The translations under genes were made by a program, and so were the position numbers. Of a DNA stretch of 46,423 bases, positions 26,539 to 40,808 are shown piece after piece. The notes below the pieces were generated by a model. It made no database searches, was not told the origin of the DNA, and worked only from the letters and a program-made list of their open reading frames with translations. This stretch comes from an uncultured Acidobacteriota bacterium (lineage in GTDB: Bacteria; Acidobacteriota; Blastocatellia; RBC074). The DNA is taken from assembly GCA_903862855.1 (NCBI GenBank), contig CAIOZW010000173.1, positions 1 to 46,423 of the forward strand, read 5' to 3'. Each line of letters starts with the position of its first letter. Within the stretch, counting starts at the first letter, position 1.

Positions 26539-28584
26539 ATGAACCAACGTTATAGAAGTCTCTTCTTATCGATTCTACTGCTGACACTGCTCCTCACCAC
26601 CAGTGATCTCCTGGCCCAGGATCGACGTCCGATCAGCTTCAATGATCAGATCTCCCTGAAAAGGCTCGCCGATGCACAGATCTCCCCAGATGGGCGAACG
26701 GTCGCCTATGTGGTGACCGTCGTCGACAAGGCCGCCAATCGCGGCAAACGTTCGATCTGGACCGTCCCGACCGCCGGAGGAGCTCCAACCGAACTGATCA
26801 CCTCCGCCCGTAATGATGACAGTCCGCGGTGGTCAGCGGATGGACGAAAGATCGCCTTTCTCTCCTCACGGGAGGGGGCGCCGCAGATCTTCGTCGCCGA
26901 TATCGATGGACGCAATGCCCGTCGGGTGACCGACGTTCCACTCGGTGTGGCCGACTTTATCTGGTCTCCCGACGGGAATCAGTTTGCCTTCAGCACCGAG
27001 ATCTACCCTGACTGTCGTGACCTCGCCTGTGTTGCCGCCCGTGCCGAGGCCGAGTCAAAAAGCAAGGTCAGCGCGGTCGTCGCCGATCGGCTTCTCTATC
27101 GCCACTGGGACAGCTTCAAGCGCGGCCGCCGTTCACACCTCTTCATCATTCCGGCCGCTGGTGGAATGGCCCGAGATCTGACTCCTGGAGATTATGATGT
27201 TCCGCCATTCTCTCTGGGTGATCCGACCGCCTACCACTTCTCCCCGGATGGCCGGGAGATCGCCTTTGTCCGAAATATCGAGACGCAAGAGGCGCTCAGC
27301 ACCAACAACGACATCTTTACCGTCTCCAGCAGTGGAGGTGAAGCGAAGAGGATCACGGCGGCCAATGCTGGATCCGATTCCGCCCCACGCTACTCCCCGG
27401 ATGGAAAATGGATTGCATACCGCTCACAGGCGCGAAACGGCTATGAGGCCGACCGCTTCCGGCTCATGCTCTACCATCGCCAGACGGGAGCTGTCCGCGA
27501 GCTGTCCGCCGGCTTTGACCGCAATGTCGGCGATCTGCTCTGGACTCCCGACAGCCAGCGCATCCTGCTCATCGCCGAGGATCGGGGACGGGAGCCAGTC
27601 TGGGCCGCTCCCATCGATGGTGGAAAGTTCCAGCTCATCCACGCCAATTCGACCAATACCGGTATCTCTCTCTCTGCAGATGGACGGACACTTGCCCTGA
27701 CCCGCGGCAGCCTCTCGCTGCCGACCGAGATCTTCGTCAGTGAGAGCAACGGGGCCAGCCTGCGCCAGTTGACTCGCACCAACGAAGCTCTCCTCAACCA
27801 GCTCGAGCTCGGCACAGTCGAAGAGTTTGAGTACGAAGGAGCCCTGAAGGCCCGGATTCACGGTTTCCTCGTCAAACCTCCGCGCTTCGATCGGACACGC
27901 AAATATCCGCTGATCCTTCTCATCCACGGAGGTCCGCAGGGAGCCTGGCTCGACTCGTGGAGCTATCGCTGGAATCCCCAGCTCTGGGCGGCGCGTGGTT
28001 TCGTCATTGCCGCCATCAACCCTCATGGGTCGACCGGTTATGGCCAGGCCTTCACCGAGCAGATCAGCGGCGACTGGGGAGGTGCCGTCTATGAGGATCT
28101 GATGAAGGGGGTCGACCACCTGATCGCCCAGGGCTTTGTCGATCCAACCCGGCTCGGCGCCGCTGGAGGCTCCTATGGTGGCTATATGGTCAACTGGATC
28201 CTTGGCCATACCGACCGCTTCAAAGCCCTCATGTCCCACGCCGGGGTCTATAACCTGACCAGTATGTACGGCGCGACCGAGGAGCTCTGGTTCACCGAGT
28301 TCGAGTTCAAGGGCAATCCCTGGGAGAATCCCGAGCTCTACACCAGATGGTCACCGCACCTCTCGGCTAGGAACTTCAAGACTCCGACCCTTGTCATCCA
28401 CGGTGAACTGGATTACCGGGTGCCGATCGGCGAAGGCCTGCAACTCTTCACGACCCTGCAGCGCAAGGGGGTTCCATCCAGACTCCTCTACTTTCCCGAT
28501 GAGGGCCACTGGATCCTCAAGCCGCAGAACAGCGAGCTCTGGCACTCGACCGTCTTCGATTGGTTCGAGAAGTGGCTCAAGTAG
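26539..28584 (+). CDS. S9 family peptidase (acylaminoacyl-peptidase/DPP-like), secreted
   Basis: WD40-like beta-propeller repeats (SPDGRTVAY, SADGRKIAF, SPDGKWIAY); catalytic GGSYGGYMVNW; VIHGELDYRVP; DEGHWI. Start moved from 26479. Confidence 0.92.
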   Translation: MNQRYRSLFLSILLLTLLLTTSDLLAQDRRPISFNDQISLKRLADAQISPDGRTVAYVVTVVDKAANRGKRSIWTVPTAGGAPTELITSARNDDSPRWSADGRKIAFLSSREGAPQIFVADIDGRNARRVTDVPLGVADFIWSPDGNQFAFSTEIYPDCRDLACVAARAEAESKSKVSAVVADRLLYRHWDSFKRGRRSHLFIIPAAGGMARDLTPGDYDVPPFSLGDPTAYHFSPDGREIAFVRNIETQEALSTNNDIFTVSSSGGEAKRITAANAGSDSAPRYSPDGKWIAYRSQARNGYEADRFRLMLYHRQTGAVRELSAGFDRNVGDLLWTPDSQRILLIAEDRGREPVWAAPIDGGKFQLIHANSTNTGISLSADGRTLALTRGSLSLPTEIFVSESNGASLRQLTRTNEALLNQLELGTVEEFEYEGALKARIHGFLVKPPRFDRTRKYPLILLIHGGPQGAWLDSWSYRWNPQLWAARGFVIAAINPHGSTGYGQAFTEQISGDWGGAVYEDLMKGVDHLIAQGFVDPTRLGAAGGSYGGYMVNWILGHTDRFKALMSHAGVYNLTSMYGATEELWFTEFEFKGNPWENPELYTRWSPHLSARNFKTPTLVIHGELDYRVPIGEGLQLFTTLQRKGVPSRLLYFPDEGHWILKPQNSELWHSTVFDWFEKWLK

Positions 28585-28594
28585 CTGTGCGATT

Positions 28595-28620
28595 CGACCG
28601 GGAGGCTCCCCTCCCGGTCC
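28595..28620. terminator. Hairpin between convergent genes
   Basis: GACCGGGAG...CTCCCGGTC hairpin between convergent stops at 28584 and 28625. Confidence 0.55.
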
Positions 28621-28624
28621 CCCT

Positions 28625-30175
28625 TCATCCCTGCCAGAAACTGCGATCGAGGGTCCGGTACTGGACCGCCTCGGAGAGGTGGGCTTCACCAATCTCCGCT
28701 ACTCCCTCCAGATCGGCAATTGTCCGGCTGACCTTGAGAATACGGTCGTAGGCCCGCGCCGAGAGGCCGTATCTGTTTATCGCTCTCTCGAGCAGATTCT
28801 GCGGCCCGCTGCCCAGCTCGCAGTGTCTCCTGATGAGACGCGGGGTCATGCGGGCATTACAGAAGACCTGGTCAGCACGAAACCGCTCGAGCTGGATGCG
28901 CCGTGCACGATCGACCCGCGCACGGATCTCCGGTGAGCCTTCTGTTGCCTCGGCCTCGGCCAATTCCCGCACCTTGACCGCCGGCACATCGATGTGGATA
29001 TCGATTCGGTCGAGCAAAGGCCCGGAGATCCTTGTAATGTAACGCTTGATCATCGGCAGGGTACAACTGCACTCACGCGTCGTCGCATTGTAGTATCCGC
29101 AAGGACAGGGGTTCATCGCCGCAACCAGCATGAAACCTGCCGGAAAGGTGAGTGACATCGCGGCACGACTGATCGTGACCTTCTGATCCTCGAGGGGCTG
29201 ACGAAGGACCTCCAGAACATTCCGCTCAAATTCCGGGAGCTCATCGAGAAAGAGAACCCCATTGTGGGCCAGACTCACCTCGCCAGGGCGTGGTATGGTT
29301 CCGCCTCCGATCAGGCCGGCATCACTGATCGTATGGTGTGGGGAACGGAATGGTCTTGTCGTCAGCAATCCTCGCGCATCGGTGTAGCCGGCAACACTGT
29401 GGATCTTCGTCGCCTCCAGAGCCTCCTCAAAGGTGATCGGCGGCAGAATCGTGGTGATCCGCTTGGCAAGCATTGTCTTGCCCGACCCCGGCGGCCCGAT
29501 CATCAGAATGTTATGACCACCAGCCGTGGCGATCTCGATCGCCCGCTTTGCGTGCAGCTGCCCACGCACCTCGCGGAAGTCGATCGGATAATGATCGGCG
29601 GTACCAAAGAGCTGGTCGAGATCGATCCGCAGTGCCGGTATCTCTCCTGGCGCCTTGAGCAGCTCGACCACCTCACGCAACTCCCGCACCGGGTAGACGT
29701 CGAGCCCGGCCACTACCGCTGCCTCCGGCGCATTCTCGACCGGCAGAAGAATCCGCTTCAATCCTTTCCGTCGCGCGGCGACGGCAATTGGCAAAGCTCC
29801 ACGCACCGGCCGTATCCGGCCATCGAGCGCCAGCTCCCCGATCAGCAGACTCTCCTGCAGCACCTCCGGCTCCAACTCCCCATTCGCTCCAAGGATCCCC
29901 ACCGCAATCGGCAGATCGAAGGCCGACCCCTCCTTTCGTATATCGGCCGGCGCCAGATTGATCGTCGTCTTCATAAATGGAAACGTGAATCCACAATTGA
30001 TGATCGCCGCCCGAATCCTCTCCCGACTCTCCCGCACCGCCATATCGGGCAGACCAACGACGACTACACTCGGATCGGTCATGACATCACTCGGCCGTGG
30101 CGCCAGATCGACCTCAACCTCGACCAACTCCGCATCGATACCAAAGACCGCTGCACTCAATGTTTTGTATAACAA
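28625..30175 (-). CDS. comM: YifB/ComM-family Mg-chelatase-like AAA+ ATPase
   Basis: 516 aa; [106 protein letters not shown]. Confidence 0.95.
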   Translation of the reverse strand: MLYKTLSAAVFGIDAELVEVEVDLAPRPSDVMTDPSVVVVGLPDMAVRESRERIRAAIINCGFTFPFMKTTINLAPADIRKEGSAFDLPIAVGILGANGELEPEVLQESLLIGELALDGRIRPVRGALPIAVAARRKGLKRILLPVENAPEAAVVAGLDVYPVRELREVVELLKAPGEIPALRIDLDQLFGTADHYPIDFREVRGQLHAKRAIEIATAGGHNILMIGPPGSGKTMLAKRITTILPPITFEEALEATKIHSVAGYTDARGLLTTRPFRSPHHTISDAGLIGGGTIPRPGEVSLAHNGVLFLDELPEFERNVLEVLRQPLEDQKVTISRAAMSLTFPAGFMLVAAMNPCPCGYYNATTRECSCTLPMIKRYITRISGPLLDRIDIHIDVPAVKVRELAEAEATEGSPEIRARVDRARRIQLERFRADQVFCNARMTPRLIRRHCELGSGPQNLLERAINRYGLSARAYDRILKVSRTIADLEGVAEIGEAHLSEAVQYRTLDRSFWQG

Positions 30176-30366
30176 GGCACACCACCTCCCGGAGCAAGTG
30201 ATCTGCTCCAGATTACCAGCACAATTATTTGTTGGAGAGAGGGGGTGGCGGGCAAGGTGATCAGATGCTGAGTATCACTCTCCCGTTTATTCGACAACGA
30301 TGGGATCTTATAACAGAACCGTGGCCACGTCTATCGGCCATCCACACTGGACTCTGCTGACATTTG

Positions 30367-30422
30367 GCAAAAAAACACGGAATCGGCAAAGAAAAGGAGG
30401 ATAAAACTCTGCCGACTCCGTG
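30367..30422 (-). terminator. Rho-independent terminator of the LysM transglycosylase gene
   Basis: Minus strand CACGGAGTCGGCA...TGCCGATTCCGTG followed by TTTTTTT. Confidence 0.75.
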
Positions 30423-30449
30423 AATCAGTTGAAAGGAGAATCGCTTTTC

Positions 30450-32240
30450 TCAGCGAACCGGCACTCTGAGTGCCTGACCGATACGCAACTTGCTGCCTCT
30501 GCCAATACCGTTGAGAGAGGTCAATGCCCCAACCGAGGTGTTATACCTTCCGGCAATATCGCCGAGTGTCTCACCACGTTTGACGCGATAGGTGATAACC
30601 TTTCCAGACTTGTCTCTGGTTCCGGTATTGCCTCTCGATGAGACGCGTCGCCCCGCTCCGGCCTCGTCCTCATCATCGTTCCGGGCATTCGTCAGAACCA
30701 CATTTCGCACTCGGCCACTCAGCGGGAGAATGACCTTCCGGTCGGCCGGAATCTCACCACCATTCGCCTCCTCAAGCATCTCCGTCGAGAGCCCGATCCG
30801 GCGGGCAATCGATTCGAGGCTCTCCCCGGCATTTGCCGTCAGCATACGCCAGGTGGCACGCTTCTCGACCGGAATCCGTGAGAGCGCGCGATGCAGCTCA
30901 CGCCCCTTCCCCGATGGCACCCGCAGCAGATACTCGCTGCCTGGCGGGGTCACACCCCGTCGCAACTCAGGGTTGAGTGCCTCGATCAGCTCAGACGAGG
31001 AATCCGTGGCATCGGCAACCAGTTTCAGATCGACGAGATTGTTGACCTTCACAAAATCGTACTTCAGTGATGGCTCCGGATCGACCGCAAAACCGAATCT
31101 CTCCGGATTCTTGGCTACAATGATGGTGGCAAGAATGTTGGGGACGTAATTGCGGGTTTCACGTGGGATGAGTCCTCGCTCATAGATCTCCCAGAAATCG
31201 GCATAGCCGGATTTGGCAATTGCCGCATCGATCCGACCTTCACCCGTATTGTAGGCGGCCATCGCCAGTTCCCAGTTACCATCATATCGATCGGCGAGGA
31301 ACTTCAGATAGCGGGCGGAGGCACGGGTCGCCTTCTCGAAACTCGAACGCTCATCAACCCACGAATCGATCTGCAGGCCAAACCGTGAACCAGTTGCCGC
31401 AATGAACTGCCAGAGCCCGACCGCGGCGGCCCAGGAACGCGCATTTGGTGACCAGGCGCTCTCGACCTGACAGAGCCAGACCAGATCCTGTGGGACGCCC
31501 TCCTCACGGAAGATCTTTCGACTCATCTCCATGAAACGACCAGAGCGACGGAGCCCCTGCTCCATCGTCACCCGACCGCGTCCCTGATAATAATTGATGT
31601 AGCTCTGGATCAGCGCGTTTGGTCTGAAACCGAAATCGAGGTGGGCGGCAACGACCGACTGACGTGCCTGCTCGTCGGTGGCGCCCTTGGTCTCATCTGT
31701 CGTCAGATCGATCTTTGCCAGATCATCGAGTGGCGAGGGGGAGAAGGACTGCGTTCCAAAACCACGTCCAATGTCACTCTCCGCATCGGTGGCCGATGGA
31801 GCAACGGCAAGGAGGGTCATCTGTCGCTGGAAGATATTTTCAACGATCGTCTCAAAGTGCTGGCGAAGATGAGCATCGGTGCGGATATCGAGACCAGCTT
31901 CGAGAATCACATCGATCGCCCGATCGTACTCGCGACGCGCCCGATCAAAGTTTCCATTCTTGAAACTCTCTTCACCGGACTGAAAGTGGAGGGTCGAGGT
32001 CTCGATGACACGCTGTACGGCCTGGTTGACGGTACGGATTGCGGTGCCCTGGGGCTCTCCCTGCCCCTGAACTCCTGGGAGATCCTGGGCGTTCACCGGG
32101 TTGCCGATGAAGAGACTCAGCGCAAGGGCGGAGAGACCGATTGTCAGCAAATCTGACTCTCGGCGAACCGGGCCCCTCATCTCCCTGCAGTTCTCATTCG
32201 GGGTATCCTCTTTTGCGTTCTGTTCAGATGTCCTAACCAT
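30450..32240 (-). CDS. MltD-like lytic transglycosylase with LysM repeats
   Basis: SLT-type VPQDLVWLCQVESAWSPNARSWAAAVGLWQFIAATG...AMAAYNTGEGRIDAAI; LysM ITYRVKRGETLGDIAGRYNTSVGALTSLNGIGRGSKLRIGQALRVPVR. Start at 32240 preferred (GAGG 10 nt upstream). Confidence 0.9.
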   Translation of the reverse strand: MVRTSEQNAKEDTPNENCREMRGPVRRESDLLTIGLSALALSLFIGNPVNAQDLPGVQGQGEPQGTAIRTVNQAVQRVIETSTLHFQSGEESFKNGNFDRARREYDRAIDVILEAGLDIRTDAHLRQHFETIVENIFQRQMTLLAVAPSATDAESDIGRGFGTQSFSPSPLDDLAKIDLTTDETKGATDEQARQSVVAAHLDFGFRPNALIQSYINYYQGRGRVTMEQGLRRSGRFMEMSRKIFREEGVPQDLVWLCQVESAWSPNARSWAAAVGLWQFIAATGSRFGLQIDSWVDERSSFEKATRASARYLKFLADRYDGNWELAMAAYNTGEGRIDAAIAKSGYADFWEIYERGLIPRETRNYVPNILATIIVAKNPERFGFAVDPEPSLKYDFVKVNNLVDLKLVADATDSSSELIEALNPELRRGVTPPGSEYLLRVPSGKGRELHRALSRIPVEKRATWRMLTANAGESLESIARRIGLSTEMLEEANGGEIPADRKVILPLSGRVRNVVLTNARNDDEDEAGAGRRVSSRGNTGTRDKSGKVITYRVKRGETLGDIAGRYNTSVGALTSLNGIGRGSKLRIGQALRVPVR

Positions 32241-32274
32241 ATTGTTCAAGCCTCGATATTGTTCAAGCCTCAAT
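32241..32274. repeat. Two-copy 17-bp tandem duplication at the translation start of the transglycosylase gene
   Basis: ATTGTTCAAGCCTCGAT / ATTGTTCAAGCCTCAAT, adjoining the ATG at 32240 (minus). Confidence 0.85.
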
Positions 32275-33033
32275 ATTTTTATAACTATGCCTGAAACTGT
32301 CATTCGAACCTTACGGGCCATCTCCCGCAAATTAGATCGTTCTCCAGAGGGTGACGGTTGAACCGGAGAAAGTCGGCCATCATTAATGATTGATATCGGT
32401 CAATTTTCAAGACGAGCTGATGTGTGGGCGAACGCAATTCACTGGGGTTCATAACACACTATGCGCGATCTCCGGCCAGATGGAGGATGGTCAAATCCGG
32501 GCCAGCCATTCAACAGTAAGGGCAGGGTTTATGTCCCCTGGGAGACTGCCTGAATGGTGACCTGTCGTGATCACCCCGTGCCGAAAAGAGAACTCTGATT
32601 TACGAAGAGCAGAACATCCAGTGATGCATTACGAAACGCCAATTACCCGCGGATTGTAACTTTTACACACCAGACTGTCAACGAAATAAGACTCTCCAAT
32701 TGCCCCCCTGAAGAGTGGAGTTTGACTGTTGCCCGGGTGAGATGCCGGTTGCGGCTCCAACGGGTCACCGTGAGGAGGTCGAGTCCTGATCAACTTCATC
32801 AACCGTGAGGTGGCACTGACCCAAAACGAGGTTCTCAAAATGAGGGTGAAGCAGGACAAGAATGGCTTGCGTGTCTGAAGACGCACGGTCACGGTCGGGA
32901 GATGGCGCTGCTTCCGCTCCTGCCTGGCAGCAGAACTTCCGGGATGAATCTCCAAGGGTAATAAATAAAGATCTGCAGAGCAGAGGAAGAGGTGATTGAC
33001 AGCCCCCCCAATACTTCATATACACTCCATTAA

Positions 33034-33885
33034 ATGGAGACGATAACCGGATCAACTCGACAATTAGCTGCCGCGGTGCTGGTGATCTTCGTGACCCTGC
33101 TGGTTCTGACAAAAGGCGGAATGGGTCAGACGCCCCCGGCTGGCCACGTCAACGACCTGGCAGGAGTGGTCGATGAGTCGACCCGGACGAAGCTCGAGAC
33201 ACTGCTCACCAACTTCGAGACGCGCACCGGAACCCAGATCGCCGTGGTCACGATCAAATCGCTCGAAGGGCGGATGGTTGAAGAGTATGCCAATCAGCTC
33301 TACCGGACGTGGGGAATCGGGGCAAAGAGTGGTCAAAACAAGGATAAGGGGGCGTTGCTCCTGATCGCCATCGAAGATCGAAAGACCCGGCTCGAGGTTG
33401 GGTACGGTCTGGAGGGAGATCTGCCGGACGGTCTGGCCGGCGAACTGGTCCGGCGGATGCGTCCATTCCTGAAGCAGGCCGACTATTCTCAGGCGGTCTG
33501 GGTCGGGTCACGCTCGATCGTCGACACCCTGGCTGAGCGATGGCAGGTCTCGCTGGAAGGAATCGAGGACCGGCAGTTTGCCTGGAAGAAGCGTCAGCAG
33601 AGCGGATTCAAGATCAGTCCGCTGGTCATCTTTCTCTTCTTCATCGCAGTCGCGATCATCATCTCGATCATTTCGCGCTTCACGGGCGGTGGAGGCCGCC
33701 GCGGAGGAGGCGGGGGGAGCGACCTCTGGTGGCTTGCGCCGATCATCTTCAATGGTACGGGAGGCTCATTTGGCGGCGGAAGTGGTGGACGCGGCGACTG
33801 GAGCAGTGGTGGTGGAAGCGGCGGAGACTGGGGTGGATTCGGGGGAGGCAGCAGCGGCGGTGGTGGAGCGAGTGACAGCTGGTAG
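33034..33885 (+). CDS. TPM-domain (YgcG-type) protein with Gly/Ser-rich C-terminus
   Basis: [41 protein letters not shown]...[34 protein letters not shown]-terminal [25 protein letters not shown]. Confidence 0.88.
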   Translation: METITGSTRQLAAAVLVIFVTLLVLTKGGMGQTPPAGHVNDLAGVVDESTRTKLETLLTNFETRTGTQIAVVTIKSLEGRMVEEYANQLYRTWGIGAKSGQNKDKGALLLIAIEDRKTRLEVGYGLEGDLPDGLAGELVRRMRPFLKQADYSQAVWVGSRSIVDTLAERWQVSLEGIEDRQFAWKKRQQSGFKISPLVIFLFFIAVAIIISIISRFTGGGGRRGGGGGSDLWWLAPIIFNGTGGSFGGGSGGRGDWSSGGGSGGDWGGFGGGSSGGGGASDSW

Positions 33886-33988
33886 ACCACTTCACGTCTG
33901 GCAGGGGTGACCTGCTGAACAAGTTCGGTTGAATCTGCCGTGTTTACGGGTGTCAAAAAAGGCAATTATGCCGACAGAGCACTAACAT

Positions 33989-34714
33989 ATGATTAAAGCT
34001 AAATTTAAGGATCTGATCGACCAGCTCGTCGCGACCGAAGGGGAGAATCTCCTCGCCGTCGTCGCCTACGGTTCAGCGCTCACCGCACCGGAGCATTCGG
34101 TCAGGTCGGATTTTCAGTGGCTCGTGCTGACAAGAAGGCTCAATGCCGAAGATCTGCGCCGAATTCGTCCGGTAATCAGAGGTCTGGTCAGCCAGGGATA
34201 CCCGATGCCGGCCTTCTTCACCGCCGAGGAGTTTCGCAACTCCCTCGACGTCTTTCCGATCGAATTTCGGCAGATGAAGCGAGCCTATGAGGTAGTCTAT
34301 GGAGTCGACCCGCTTGCTGATGCTGACGCCTCACCCGCCAATCTGCGCCTGCAGATCGAGTATGAACTGCGCGGCAAGCTGCTCCGTTTGCGGTCACTCT
34401 ACCTGCCGGCAAGCGAATCGAACGCCAATCTTCTCCAATTGATGACGGAGAGCGTGCTCAGTTTTGTCCGGGTCATGCGCTCGATGCTCGACCTTCTCGG
34501 GGAGACACCGCCGCTCGACCGCCTCGCGGCAGCGCGACAGATCGGGGAGCGGATGAAGGTCGATGTCGGACCGGTGATCAGGCTGCTCGAACTGCGTAAT
34601 ACGCCGCGGGAATTGATGGAGATTGAAACTCAGGATCTCTTTGCATCGTACATCGACTGTCTGTCAAAGTTGATCGAAGCGGTCGACAAGCTGGAGAGTG
34701 TGACCCGAGGGTAG
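33989..34714 (+). CDS. Conserved hypothetical, nucleotidyltransferase-like
   Basis: LLAVVAYGSALTAPEHSVRSDFQWLVLT resembles a GS...D nucleotidyltransferase start; 241 aa; rest helical. Confidence 0.55.
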   Translation: MIKAKFKDLIDQLVATEGENLLAVVAYGSALTAPEHSVRSDFQWLVLTRRLNAEDLRRIRPVIRGLVSQGYPMPAFFTAEEFRNSLDVFPIEFRQMKRAYEVVYGVDPLADADASPANLRLQIEYELRGKLLRLRSLYLPASESNANLLQLMTESVLSFVRVMRSMLDLLGETPPLDRLAAARQIGERMKVDVGPVIRLLELRNTPRELMEIETQDLFASYIDCLSKLIEAVDKLESVTRG

Positions 34715-34787
34715 ATGATCAGCCGATCGAATTGGCTGGTACCGTGTCAAAAAGTGAACAAATAATCTAAGGAGAGTCGGGGATAGT

Positions 34788-35402
34788 ATGGGAAAGACAT
34801 TACTGGTAGTTCTTGGAGTATTGCTCCTCTTTGTGCTCATAATCGGTGGATGGGCATTTGGGAGTTACAATGGTCTGGTCGAGAAGCGTAACCTGGTCGA
34901 TCAGCAGTGGGCGCAGGTGGAGAATAACCTCCAGCGGCGAGCCGATCTCATTCCAAACATAGTCAACACGGTGAAGGGCTATGCAAACATTGAAGCGGGC
35001 ATTCTGACGAGCATCGCAGATTCGCGTTCGCGTATTCTCTCACCGAATGCGACCCCCGAGCAGAAGATGGATGCAAGCAATCAGATGACCAATGCGGCGC
35101 GGCAGGCCGGTATTCTCAATGGTGGCGGGATACTGGGGACAGGTGGACGTTTTCTGGCCCTCACCGATACCTATCCGCAATTGAAGTCTGACCAGGCCTT
35201 TCTGCGACTGCAGGATGAGCTCTCCGGTACTGAGAACCGACTGGCCGTCGCGCGTAAGGACTACAATGAGTCGGTGACCGTCTACAACACCGCACGGCAG
35301 AAGTTTCCCGGGGTGATCATTGCCTCGCTGACCGGTTTCCAGGACAAACCCTTCTTCAAGGCGGATGAGAGTGCGCGCAAAGCACCAGAAGTGAAGTTCT
35401 GA
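34788..35402 (+). CDS. lemA: LemA family protein
   Basis: N-terminal [94 protein letters not shown]. Confidence 0.94.
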   Translation: MGKTLLVVLGVLLLFVLIIGGWAFGSYNGLVEKRNLVDQQWAQVENNLQRRADLIPNIVNTVKGYANIEAGILTSIADSRSRILSPNATPEQKMDASNQMTNAARQAGILNGGGILGTGGRFLALTDTYPQLKSDQAFLRLQDELSGTENRLAVARKDYNESVTVYNTARQKFPGVIIASLTGFQDKPFFKADESARKAPEVKF

Positions 35403-35460
35403 TCCGGAAATGGACGAAAACGCAACATTTGAAGAAGAGCCTCAGGCAGGAGTGGAAGAG

Positions 35461-37569
35461 ATGAGACTATCCAAATTAGCACTGGCCACCAGTCTGGCCC
35501 TGCTCGGAACAAGCGGGCTTGGACAGGCGCCCTCCTATCCGTCGACCCGTAAGGTTGAGCAGGTCGACAACTATCATGGCACCCGGGTCAGCGATCCCTA
35601 TCGCTGGCTCGAGGATGACAACTCACCCGAGACCGCCAAATGGGTCGAGGCGCAGAACAAGGTCACCTTCGGATATCTGGAGAAGATCCCCGTCCGCAGC
35701 CAGATCAAGCAGCGGCTTGAACAGCTCTACAACTATCCGAAGATCAGCTCTCCATCCCGGAAGGGTGAGTTCTACATCTTCTCAAAGAATGATGGTCTGC
35801 AGAATCAGAACGTGCTCTACATTCAGAAAGGGCTGAACGGATCGCCCGAGGTCCTGCTCGATCCGAACAAGTGGTCGGCAGACGGGACGATACGTTTGAG
35901 TGCCTTCGCATTGACGAGAGATGCGCGGTATGCGGTAGTCGGTGTCTCGCGCAGTGGATCGGACTGGCAGGAGTACCAGGTCATGGAGGTCACGACGCGA
36001 AAGATGCTCGACGACCTCGTCAAGTGGGTCAAGGTCTCCAGCCCTGCCTGGTGGGGCAACGGATTCTTCTACAGCCGCTATCCGGAACCGAAGAAGGGTT
36101 ATGAGCTCTCAACCCGCAACGAGGATCACCAGGTCTGGTATCACCGCATCGGAACGCCGCAGAGCGAGGATCAGCAGATCTATGCCGACTCTGCCAATCC
36201 GCAGCGCTTCCACCTTGTGCAGACGACGGAGGACGAGCGGTTTGCCATTCTGACGATCTCTGATCGTGGGAAAGGAAAGAAGGGCAACTCGGTCTACTAC
36301 CGCGACCTGTCGAAAGGTGAGAAGACATTCCACCCGTTGGTTGCCGATATTGGTGATGACAGTTTCAGTGTCGTCGACAATATCGGAGAGAAGTTCCTCG
36401 TCGAGACCAATCACAAGGCACCGAATGGTCGGGTAGTTCTCTTCGATCCGGCCAAACCTGGAGTCTGGCAGGAGGTGCTGCCAGAGAGACCCGAGCCACT
36501 CGAGAGCGTCGGCACGGCCGGCGGAAAGCTCTTTGCGACCTACCTGAAGGATGTGACGACCCGGGCATACGTCTACAGCCTGTCGGGCAGGCTCGAGAAT
36601 GAAGTTGCGATGCCCGGACCGGGAAGTGCAGGCGGGTTTGGTGGCAACTTCGACGACAAGTTCGTCTTCTACACCTTTACCTCTCTCAACTATCCGCCCT
36701 CGATCTTCCGCTACGATATTGCGACGCGGAAATCGAGCCTCCACCGGGCGACCGAGATCCCCGGATACAAGGCGGAGGAGTACGAGACGAAACAGGTCTT
36801 CTACACGAGCAAGGATGGCACGCGGGTGCCGATGTTCATCGTCCACCGCAAGGGGCTTAAACTGGACGGAACCAATCCAACCCTCCTCTATGGTTATGGT
36901 GGCTTCAATATTACCACCTCACCCAGCTTCAGTGCGCTGCGGATAGCGCTGCTCGAAAGGGGGTTTGTCTACGCCTCGGCCAACATGCGCGGTGGCGGAG
37001 AGTATGGTGAGAAGTGGCACGAGGCCGGAACCAAGTTGAAGAAGCAGAACGTCTTCGACGACTTCATCGCGGCGGCCGAGTGGCTGATTGCCAACAAATA
37101 CACCTCGTCGTCGCGACTGGCGATACAGGGAGGGTCGAATGGCGGACTGCTTGTCGGCGCGGTCATGAACCAGCGGCCGGAGCTCTTCAAGGTAGCGATT
37201 CCGCAGGTCGGGGTGATGGACATGCTCCGCTTTCACAAGTTTACAATTGGCTGGAACTGGATTGCCGATTATGGTTCAAGTGACAATCCGGAGGATTTCA
37301 AGGCGCTCTATGCCTACTCACCCATCCACAACCTGAAGGAGATCAGCTATCCGGCCACGCTGGTAACAACGGCCGATCACGATGACCGGGTCGTGCCTGC
37401 CCACTCCTTCAAGTATGCAGCAACGCTCCAGGAGCGGCAACGTGGCCAGGCACCGGTACTCATCAGGATCGAGACCAAGTCGGGCCACGGGGCGAGCAAT
37501 ACCGCCAAGCAGCTCGAGGGTACGGCGGATGTCTACTCATTCATCATCAGCGAGATGGGGTTGAAGTAG
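35461..37569 (+). CDS. Prolyl oligopeptidase family (S9A) serine peptidase, secreted
   Basis: YHGTRVSDPYRWLEDDNSPETAKWVEAQNK; LYGYGGFNI; ANMRGGGEYGEKWHEAG; QGGSNGGLLVGAVMNQRPELF; DHDDRVVPAHSFKYAATLQ. Start moved from 35410 to MRLSKLALATSLALLG. Confidence 0.95.
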   Translation: MRLSKLALATSLALLGTSGLGQAPSYPSTRKVEQVDNYHGTRVSDPYRWLEDDNSPETAKWVEAQNKVTFGYLEKIPVRSQIKQRLEQLYNYPKISSPSRKGEFYIFSKNDGLQNQNVLYIQKGLNGSPEVLLDPNKWSADGTIRLSAFALTRDARYAVVGVSRSGSDWQEYQVMEVTTRKMLDDLVKWVKVSSPAWWGNGFFYSRYPEPKKGYELSTRNEDHQVWYHRIGTPQSEDQQIYADSANPQRFHLVQTTEDERFAILTISDRGKGKKGNSVYYRDLSKGEKTFHPLVADIGDDSFSVVDNIGEKFLVETNHKAPNGRVVLFDPAKPGVWQEVLPERPEPLESVGTAGGKLFATYLKDVTTRAYVYSLSGRLENEVAMPGPGSAGGFGGNFDDKFVFYTFTSLNYPPSIFRYDIATRKSSLHRATEIPGYKAEEYETKQVFYTSKDGTRVPMFIVHRKGLKLDGTNPTLLYGYGGFNITTSPSFSALRIALLERGFVYASANMRGGGEYGEKWHEAGTKLKKQNVFDDFIAAAEWLIANKYTSSSRLAIQGGSNGGLLVGAVMNQRPELFKVAIPQVGVMDMLRFHKFTIGWNWIADYGSSDNPEDFKALYAYSPIHNLKEISYPATLVTTADHDDRVVPAHSFKYAATLQERQRGQAPVLIRIETKSGHGASNTAKQLEGTADVYSFIISEMGLK

Positions 37570-37600
37570 GGGCTGTCTGGTTACTGAAGACGGTTGCGAC

Positions 37601-37629
37601 GAGAGGGCAGGCACTTGGCCTGCCCTCTT
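37601..37629. terminator. Strong hairpin between convergent genes, containing copy 2 of the 21-nt palindrome
   Basis: AGAGGGCAGGC-ACTTG-GCCTGCCCTCT followed by TCGTTT on the plus strand. Confidence 0.7.
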
Positions 37630-37632
37630 CGT

Positions 37633-40767
<3,135 letters not shown>

Positions 40768-40808
40768 TGACCCACAGGGCCAGCTCCCGCCCCTGTCCTA
40801 TTCTGACC

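Noticed and set aside
29264-30172. 302-aa plus-strand ORF opposite the YifB/ComM gene
   Set aside because: Antisense of a well-conserved AAA+ frame; no signal or domain.
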